Assembly (NCBI GenBank): GCA_031549925.1
Contig: JAVBPA010000124.1
Coordinates: 1 to 30,179, forward strand
Direction of reading: 5' to 3'
Origin: JAVBPA01 sp031549925
Lineage (GTDB): Bacteria > Bacillota > Clostridia > Oscillospirales > CAG-272
Length of the DNA stretch: 30,179 nt
In this document: one piece after another, positions 24,805-30,179 of the stretch
How positions within the stretch are numbered: position 1 is the stretch's first letter
Layout of the letters: each line of letters starts with the position of its first letter
Notes under the pieces: generated by a model
What the model saw: only the letters and a program-made list of their open reading frames with translations
Told to the model about the DNA's origin: nothing
Database searches by the model: none
Position numbers and translations under genes: made by a program

Positions 24805-24970
24805 TACTTGTATTTCTTTATATGATATTATAACAAAAATCCGATAAAAATCATAAATTATAAGTTTTAGCAAATATCAAAAAATTGAGGTAAACAAAAA
24901 GTTTAAACAAATATCACTAAATATTAGTTTTCACTAAATACTTAAAATATTCTTTTCCTAAAAGGATGAT

Positions 24971-26254
24971 ATGATTATTAAAAAAATTGCCGTTATAGGC
25001 GGAGGAGCAGCCGGTCTTATGGCGGCAGGCAGAGCAAGCGAATACGGTGCGGATGTTACTGTTTTTGAAAAAATGGATAAAACAGCGCTGAAACTTGGGA
25101 TAACCGGAAAAGGCAGGTGTAATATAACAAATAATTGTACACCGCAGGAGGTTATCGCAAATACAGTGACAAATCCTAAATTTGTAATGTCTGCCTTACA
25201 CCGTTTCCCGCCCGAAGCAGTCATGAAATTTTTTGAAGAACACGGAGTCCCGCTCAAAACGGAACGCGGCAAACGTGTTTTTCCGGTTTCTGATAAAGCA
25301 TATGATATAGTGCGTACTATGCGGAATTATTGTTCTAAATGTACAATAATAAATGAAAGAGTTGCCCGTTTGATAATAAACGACGGAATGGTATGCGGGC
25401 TTGAAACTCAAACGGGCATTTATACGGGTTTTGACGCGGTAATTTTAGCAACAGGCGGAATGTCTTATCCGCAAACAGGCTCTTCAGGAGACGGGTATAA
25501 TTTTGCAAGGGAAACCGGACATACTGTAATAGATCCGAAACCTTCGCTTGTTCCGCTGGAAATAAAACAAAAATGGTGCGGAAACCTCACCGGACTTTCA
25601 CTTCGGAACGTCGGTTTTGATATCGTTTGCGGCAGCGAAAATGTTTACCACGATTTCGGAGAACTCCTTTTTACTCATTTCGGAATCTCCGGACCGATAG
25701 TATTATCGGCTTCCGCTCATATGAAAGAAAATACCGAATATAAGATATTTATAAACTTAAAACCGGCGCTGACATCGGAGGAGCTTGACAAGCGGATTGT
25801 ATCGGACTTTGAAAAATATAAAAACTGCGATTTTATAAATTCTCTCGGTGATTTGCTTCCCATAAAATTAATTCCGGTAATAGCCGAAATTTCGGGAATA
25901 GGCGAACGAAAAAAGGTTAATTCTATAACAAAAGCGGAACGTAAAAAATTGGGAGAGTTGATACAGGGTTTACCCCTTGATTTTATGAAATTCCGTCCGA
26001 TAGAAGAAGCAATCATAACACGCGGCGGAGTATGCGTATCGGAAATTGATCCGAAAACGATGGCTTCAAAAAAAGTCGGAGGATTATATTTTGCGGGTGA
26101 AGTAATTGACGTTGACGCGTATACGGGAGGTTTTAATCTGCAAATAGTTTTTTCAACGGCACGTGCCGCAGCCGAAGCTGCAATAGCTGAGGCTGCAACA
26201 GTTGAAGCTGCAGCGGATGTTTCCGGAAATGTTCCGGATAATAAAACAAAATAA
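24971..26254 (+). CDS. HI0933/YhiN-family flavoprotein (NAD(P)/FAD oxidoreductase)
   Basis: 427 residues. An FAD-binding Rossmann motif opens the protein (IAVIGGGAAGLMAAGRASEYG). The family block LGITGKGRCNITNNC, ATGGMSYPQTGSSGDGY and, near the end, GLYFAGEVIDVDAYTGGFNLQIVFSTARAA follow. This is the TIGR00275 family, whose physiological reaction is mostly unknown; one clostridial member was named BaiN in bile acid work. It commonly sits next to cmk in Clostridia, as here, 50 bases upstream. The last ~20 residues are an Ala/Glu-rich tail outside the family core. AAAGGATGAT lies just before the ATG. Confidence 0.93.
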   Translation: MIIKKIAVIGGGAAGLMAAGRASEYGADVTVFEKMDKTALKLGITGKGRCNITNNCTPQEVIANTVTNPKFVMSALHRFPPEAVMKFFEEHGVPLKTERGKRVFPVSDKAYDIVRTMRNYCSKCTIINERVARLIINDGMVCGLETQTGIYTGFDAVILATGGMSYPQTGSSGDGYNFARETGHTVIDPKPSLVPLEIKQKWCGNLTGLSLRNVGFDIVCGSENVYHDFGELLFTHFGISGPIVLSASAHMKENTEYKIFINLKPALTSEELDKRIVSDFEKYKNCDFINSLGDLLPIKLIPVIAEISGIGERKKVNSITKAERKKLGELIQGLPLDFMKFRPIEEAIITRGGVCVSEIDPKTMASKKVGGLYFAGEVIDVDAYTGGFNLQIVFSTARAAAEAAIAEAATVEAAADVSGNVPDNKTK

Positions 26255-26304
26255 ATAAATATATTTTAATTTGAGCAACTGTATAAATCGGAGATATTCG
26301 TTTT

Positions 26305-26994
26305 ATGGATAAAAAAAAATTAAAAATCGCAATAGACGGTCCTTCAGCCAGCGGCAAAGGAACACTGGCGAAAGCGCTCGCTGATTATTACGGATTGATT
26401 TACATGGATACAGGCGCGTTGTACCGCGCTGTCGGATTGTATGCTTTTATGAACAACGCAGATCCGTATAACTGTTCGGAAATTGAGAGTTTGCTTCCTT
26501 TTATATCAATAGAGCTTGCTTTGGACGAAAATAATATTCAGCGTGTTTATCTTGGCGGAGAAGACGTTTCGGAAAAAATCCGCAGAAATGAAATATCGAA
26601 ATACGCGTCGGCGGTTTCCGCTCATTCTCCGGTAAGAAAATTTTTATACGCATTTCAGCGGACGGCGGCCGACCGGGGCGGAGTTGTCATGGACGGACGT
26701 GATATCGGAACAGTTATAATGCCGGATGCTGATATTAAAATATTTTTAACGGCTTCCGACAAAGCCAGGGCTTATCGAAGATGGGAAGAACTTACCGGAA
26801 AAGGTCAGGATATATCATTTGAAAAAGTTTACTCCGATATGAGGGAACGTGATAAAAATGACAGCTCACGCGAAGCAGCTCCGGCAATTGCGGCGGAAGA
26901 TGCTTTTATTTTAAACAATGAAGCTTTTTCGCCTCAGCAAACACTTGAAACCGCTGTAAAAATTATTTCCGGCAGGTATGGAAATGTCTGTTAA
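26305..26994 (+). CDS. cmk: Cytidylate kinase
   Basis: 229 residues, full length. It phosphorylates CMP and dCMP with ATP. The P-loop is IAIDGPSASGKGTLAKALA (residues 9-27), followed by YMDTGALYRAVGLY, then MDGRDIGTVIMPDADIKIFL and the arginine-rich DKARAYRRWEEL lid region. GGAGAT lies about 13 bases before the ATG. Its 3' end overlaps the next gene by 17 bases. Confidence 0.97.
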   Translation: MDKKKLKIAIDGPSASGKGTLAKALADYYGLIYMDTGALYRAVGLYAFMNNADPYNCSEIESLLPFISIELALDENNIQRVYLGGEDVSEKIRRNEISKYASAVSAHSPVRKFLYAFQRTAADRGGVVMDGRDIGTVIMPDADIKIFLTASDKARAYRRWEELTGKGQDISFEKVYSDMRERDKNDSSREAAPAIAAEDAFILNNEAFSPQQTLETAVKIISGRYGNVC

Positions 26995-27586
26995 ATTTTA
27001 TAATAATATATACAAATTTTTTTCAAAATTAGTCCGTAAAGTTTACCGTGTTGAAATAACGGGCGCGGAGAACGAACCGGCAGAAGGAGCGTTCATCGCC
27101 TGCGTTAATCATCTTTCATTTCAGGACGTAGTTATTACGGCGGCAGTTATGAAAAGGCAGGTAACTTTTTTGGCGAAAGCGGAGCTTTTTAAGATACCTC
27201 TGCTCGGCGGATTTATAACCGCCATGGGAGCCATACCTCTGAAAAGAGGAGGAGGAGATATATCGGCTATAAAAAAAACTATGGAAGCTCTGAATGAAGG
27301 AAAAATAGTAGGCTTTTATCCGCAGGGACACCGGTGTCCCGGGGTACATCCGAAAGATACTGAAATCAAAAACGGACTGGGACTTCTTGAATGGAGATGC
27401 CGCGCTCCGGTTTTGCCGATAGCGGTTGTTTGTAAAAATTTTAAAATACGCCCTTTCCGGAAAACTAAATTTATTATAGGGAAACCTGTTTTGTTTGAAG
27501 AATTTAATATGACCGCCGCAAATCCGGAGGAATACAAAAGAATAAGCAAGATCGCTTTTGATAAAATATTGGAATTGATTGAATGA
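26978..27586 (+). CDS. plsC: 1-acyl-sn-glycerol-3-phosphate acyltransferase
   Basis: 202 residues. It makes phosphatidic acid from lysophosphatidic acid at the inner face of the membrane. The catalytic motif is NHLSFQDV (H-X4-D). VTFLAKAELFKIPLLGGFITAMGAIPLKRG follows, giving the second and third blocks. The usual FPEGTRS is here FYPQGHRCPG, with Gln in place of Glu, a variant I believe occurs in clostridial members. The start lies inside cmk. A second ATG six bases on is possible. The stop overlaps the start of ispH-rpsA (ATGA). Confidence 0.93.
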   Translation: MEMSVKFYNNIYKFFSKLVRKVYRVEITGAENEPAEGAFIACVNHLSFQDVVITAAVMKRQVTFLAKAELFKIPLLGGFITAMGAIPLKRGGGDISAIKKTMEALNEGKIVGFYPQGHRCPGVHPKDTEIKNGLGLLEWRCRAPVLPIAVVCKNFKIRPFRKTKFIIGKPVLFEEFNMTAANPEEYKRISKIAFDKILELIE

Positions 27587-29652
27587 AAATAAAAGTTGCG
27601 AAATCCGCCGGTTTTTGTTTCGGGGTAAAACGAGCGGTTGACCGTATATACGCTCTTGCCGAAAAGAATGAGAATAAAATATACACAATCGGAAAACTGA
27701 TACATAATCCCAAAGTATTAAAAGATCTTAACGAAATGGGAGTATCTGAAATAACGGAAGATGAAATCGATTGTGTTTATAAAACCGCCAGCGAAAGCAA
27801 CACCGTAGTTATTGTTATCAGAACACACGGAGTGACAAGCAGTTTATATGATAAACTGAACCGTTATTCGGGAATAAATCCCTATTTTAAAACAGAAGAC
27901 TGTACTTGTCCTTTTGTAAGCCGTATTCACAAAATTGTTTCGGAAAATTCCGGAGATGATACGGTAACTGTTATAATCGGAGATGCCGCACACCCGGAAG
28001 TTATAGGAACTTCAAGCTTTGCTTCGGGTGAGGTTAAAATTTGTTCGTGTATCGAAGAGCTTGAAACATCGGGAATTTATAACAATAACGGAAGAATCAG
28101 CCCGGTTAATGAAAAAAAAATATTGCTTGTCGCGCAAACGACCCAAAAATTGACAGAATGGAAAAAATGTCAAAAAAATATTGAAAAGTACTGTACAAAC
28201 TCAAAAATATTTGATACAATATGTAGTGTCACGGAAATAAGACAAACTGAAGCAAATAATTTATCAAAAAATGTGGATTTAATGTTAGTCATCGGCGGCC
28301 GAGAGAGTTCGAATACAAATAAACTCTATAATATCGCCGTGCAGAATCTGTATGAGACATTTTTGGTGGAAAACAAAGATGAGCTTCCGTTGGATTTGTT
28401 GACGCCAAATATAACAGTGGGCATAACTGCGGGAGCATCAACCCCCGGCAGTATTATAGAGGAGGTTATTAAACAAATGAACGAAAAGTTCGAGAACAGC
28501 AACGGTCCGGCAACTATGGAAGAAGCGGAATCTGCCTTTGACGGCAGTGAAAGCTTTGCCGATATGCTGGAAGATTCGCTTAAAACATTAAGTGCGAGGG
28601 AAACAGTAAAGGGTATTATAACATCGATAACGCCGAACGAAATACATGTTGACCTGAAAACAAAAGTAACGGGGATTATTCCTTATTCAGAAGTTACAGA
28701 CAATCCTACGACTTCTCTTGATAAAATGTATAAGGTAGGCGACGAAATTGAGGCAATTGTTGTCAAAGTCAGTGATCTTGACGGAGTCGCCACACTTTCG
28801 CGCAAACGCATAGAAAATATATTAAACTGGAATAAAATAGTTGAAGCGTATAACAACGGAACAGTTTTAACCGGTAAATTTTCAGATCCGGTTAAAGGCG
28901 GAATAATTTTTGTTATAGACGGCGTACGCGTTTTCGTACCCGCATCTCATACGGGACTCAACAAAGACGCGGATTTGGCAATTCTGACAGGAACAACCGC
29001 GAAAGCAAAAATTATTGAAATAAATGAACAGCGCCGCCGCGCGGTGGCTTCAGTAAGAGTTGTCGCACGCGAAGAACGCAAAAATAAGGAAGTTGAATTT
29101 TGGAATACCGTTGAAATAGACAAACAGTATGACGGTGTTGTAAAATCATTGACAGCTTACGGAGCGTTTGTCGATCTCGGCGGAGTGGACGGAATGATCC
29201 ATTCATCAGAGCTTTCATGGGAACGTATAAAACATCCTTCCGATGTCGTTTCAATAGGAGATAAAGTCACAGTTTATGTTAAATCGTTTGATCCGGAAAC
29301 CAGAAGAATCGCTCTCGGTTATAAAACTGAAAAAACAAATCCCTGGGTTATGTTTACAGAAAATTATAAGATTGGCGATGTCGTTTCGGCAAAAATAGTA
29401 AATATGAAACCTTTCGGAGCTTTTGCAGAAATCGTTCCCGGTACAGACGGTCTCATTCATATTTCTCAGATTGCGGATCACAAAATTTCAAAACCTTCCG
29501 ATGTTCTTGAAATAGGACAAATCGTGGAAGCAAAAATCGTGGGTATCAACACAGAAAATCATAATATCAACCTCTCCATAAAAGCATTGATAGAAAATCC
29601 TGAGAATGCGTCCGGCGATGTTGTAAATGAAGATGAAAGCGAAAACAATTAA
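27583..29652 (+). CDS. ispH-rpsA: IspH-RpsA fusion: HMBPP reductase plus S1 domains
   Basis: 689 residues. Residues 1-285 are IspH, an Fe-S enzyme that makes IPP and DMAPP in the last step of the MEP isoprenoid pathway. The three cluster cysteines are Cys12 (GFCFGV), Cys109 (DCTCPF) and Cys214 (DTICSVTEIRQ). His41, His137 and Glu139 (AHPEV) are also kept. A Glu-rich linker (299-335) leads to four S1 RNA-binding repeats at about 341-408, 424-493, 514-581 and 596-665. The last two are the best conserved (GAFVDLGGVDGMIHSSELSW; GAFAEIVPGTDGLIHISQI). The fusion is known in Clostridia, downstream of cmk and plsC as here. The ATG overlaps the plsC stop by 4 bases. An internal ribosome binding site at the junction may allow a separate S1 product. 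Confidence 0.97.
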   Translation: MKIKVAKSAGFCFGVKRAVDRIYALAEKNENKIYTIGKLIHNPKVLKDLNEMGVSEITEDEIDCVYKTASESNTVVIVIRTHGVTSSLYDKLNRYSGINPYFKTEDCTCPFVSRIHKIVSENSGDDTVTVIIGDAAHPEVIGTSSFASGEVKICSCIEELETSGIYNNNGRISPVNEKKILLVAQTTQKLTEWKKCQKNIEKYCTNSKIFDTICSVTEIRQTEANNLSKNVDLMLVIGGRESSNTNKLYNIAVQNLYETFLVENKDELPLDLLTPNITVGITAGASTPGSIIEEVIKQMNEKFENSNGPATMEEAESAFDGSESFADMLEDSLKTLSARETVKGIITSITPNEIHVDLKTKVTGIIPYSEVTDNPTTSLDKMYKVGDEIEAIVVKVSDLDGVATLSRKRIENILNWNKIVEAYNNGTVLTGKFSDPVKGGIIFVIDGVRVFVPASHTGLNKDADLAILTGTTAKAKIIEINEQRRRAVASVRVVAREERKNKEVEFWNTVEIDKQYDGVVKSLTAYGAFVDLGGVDGMIHSSELSWERIKHPSDVVSIGDKVTVYVKSFDPETRRIALGYKTEKTNPWVMFTENYKIGDVVSAKIVNMKPFGAFAEIVPGTDGLIHISQIADHKISKPSDVLEIGQIVEAKIVGINTENHNINLSIKALIENPENASGDVVNEDESENN
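28460..28479 (+). promoter_or_regulatory. Internal ribosome binding site and in-frame ATG for the S1 part
   Basis: AGGAGG (28460-28465) lies 11 bases before ATG (28477-28479), which is codon 299 of ispH-rpsA in the same frame. The site falls just after the IspH domain ends (ITVGITAGASTPGSIIEEV) and before the linker, so a product starting here would be an S1-like protein of about 391 residues. The sequence encodes IIEEVIKQMNEK, and Glu-Glu could equally be written GAAGAA. Confidence 0.5.
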
Positions 29653-29665
29653 AATATAAATAGAG

Positions 29666-29694
29666 CAAAGACGCGAAAGCGTCTTTGTTTTTTT
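29666..29694 (+). terminator. Terminator of the cmk-plsC-ispH-rpsA operon
   Basis: CAAAGACGC (29666-29674) pairs perfectly with GCGTCTTTG (29679-29687) around a GAAA tetraloop, followed by seven T. It starts 14 bases past the stop codon. Confidence 0.96.
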
Positions 29695-30179
29695 GCGGTT
29701 TTTAAATAAATTATGAAATTATGCGTTTGATAAAAAACGATAAAATGCGTTTATTTTAAAGATTTTTGAGTAAATTATGTTTAAGTAAATGTTAGTATAA
29801 ACATGTTTTCTACCGCATAAAATATTTCGTAAATTCTCAAAGTAAGATCCACAGTAGGAAGGAAGTTGATTTTAGCAAGAAAAACGAAGATAAAAAAAGG
29901 CGACCGATAACAAAAAAAGGATAAAAAAGCCGAAAAGATGTTCAAAATATAGTCCGCAAGAGTAAAGAAGCGCATAACAAATAAACCGAAAAACAAGGTT
30001 TTTCAGACTAAAATCCATATGAGTTGAAATTAGAGTGAGAAATTTTACAGAATATTTTTCGAATTAATTTTAGTGGTTAAAACATTAAAAGTTTCGGTGA
30101 TTGAACAACTTGAGCAGCAGGAATTGATTGAATACCGAAAATTTCAGAAACATCCTTCCCGTAGGTAAACTCAAACATT
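29695..30179. other. Gene-free AT-rich stretch, possibly decayed sequence
   Basis: No convincing gene. The plus strand from about 29870 to 30000 is rich in A and G, as Lys/Arg-rich coding sequence would be, but every frame is broken. A short open stretch at 30073-30168 (GTG start, 31 residues, VIEQLEQQELIEYRKF) has no ribosome binding site. A palindrome AAACATGTTT lies near 29797-29806. It may hold remains of a decayed gene or the leader of a gene beyond the window. Confidence 0.4.

Noticed and set aside
29781..29996. 71-residue minus-strand frame rich in Phe
   Set aside because: It is the complement of an A-rich tract, with no ribosome binding site or recognisable domain.

Overview
The window reads as AT-rich chromosomal DNA from an anaerobic clostridial Firmicute (class Clostridia; I cannot place it below that). 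The evidence is strong GGAGG ribosome binding sites, sigma-A-like promoters, an L10-leader ahead of rplJ-rplL, and the flavoprotein / cmk / plsC / ispH-rpsA run, in which IspH is fused to ribosomal protein S1. That fusion is a known clostridial arrangement.

Region 1 (1-5.45 kb) looks like an accessory island. It lies directly beyond the 3' end of an intact tRNA-Arg(CCU) gene (5712-5786, minus strand), a typical integration hot spot. It holds two paralogous XRE-type regulators with TPR-like tails (one frameshifted in an A9 tract, one intact), a protein with QxxDGxfG prenyltransferase/cyclase-like toroid features, an HEIHH zinc peptidase-like protein and an unrecognised CSGH-motif protein. Four copies of a 53-58 bp repeat separate the genes so that nearly every interval contains one gene, as in a cassette array. 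Two of the copies supply the stop codon of the adjoining gene. Both regulators have the same palindrome, ACAARCGYTTGY, just after the promoter -10 box. This island is the least explained part of the window.

Region 2 (5.8-10.6 kb) holds a divergent LytR-CpsA-Psr-like wall protein, glycyl-tRNA synthetase and a GNAT acetyltransferase on the plus strand. They converge on rplJ-rplL (minus strand) through a bidirectional terminator. The rplJ leader carries the L10-binding motif and a possible attenuator.

Region 3 (10.6-20.1 kb, plus strand) holds metA (residues suggest acetyl-CoA use), an AlgI-type MBOAT plus DHHW pair for cell-surface polysaccharide O-acylation, a long ATP-type phosphofructokinase with an insertion, a possible short untranslated transcript, a membrane-anchored VanY-like carboxypeptidase, an orphan CysN-CysC fusion with an altered kinase domain, and an archaeal-type triose-phosphate-isomerase-like protein.

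Region 4 (20.1-29.7 kb, plus strand) holds a URO-D-superfamily protein with an unusual CX2CX4CX2C cluster, a membrane-anchored SGNH hydrolase overlapping purD, an RpiR-type regulator, and then the flavoprotein, cmk, plsC and ispH-rpsA run, closed by a strong terminator. Inside ispH-rpsA, at the domain junction, is a perfect AGGAGG followed by an in-frame ATG, which could let S1 be made separately. The last ~480 bases contain no convincing gene.
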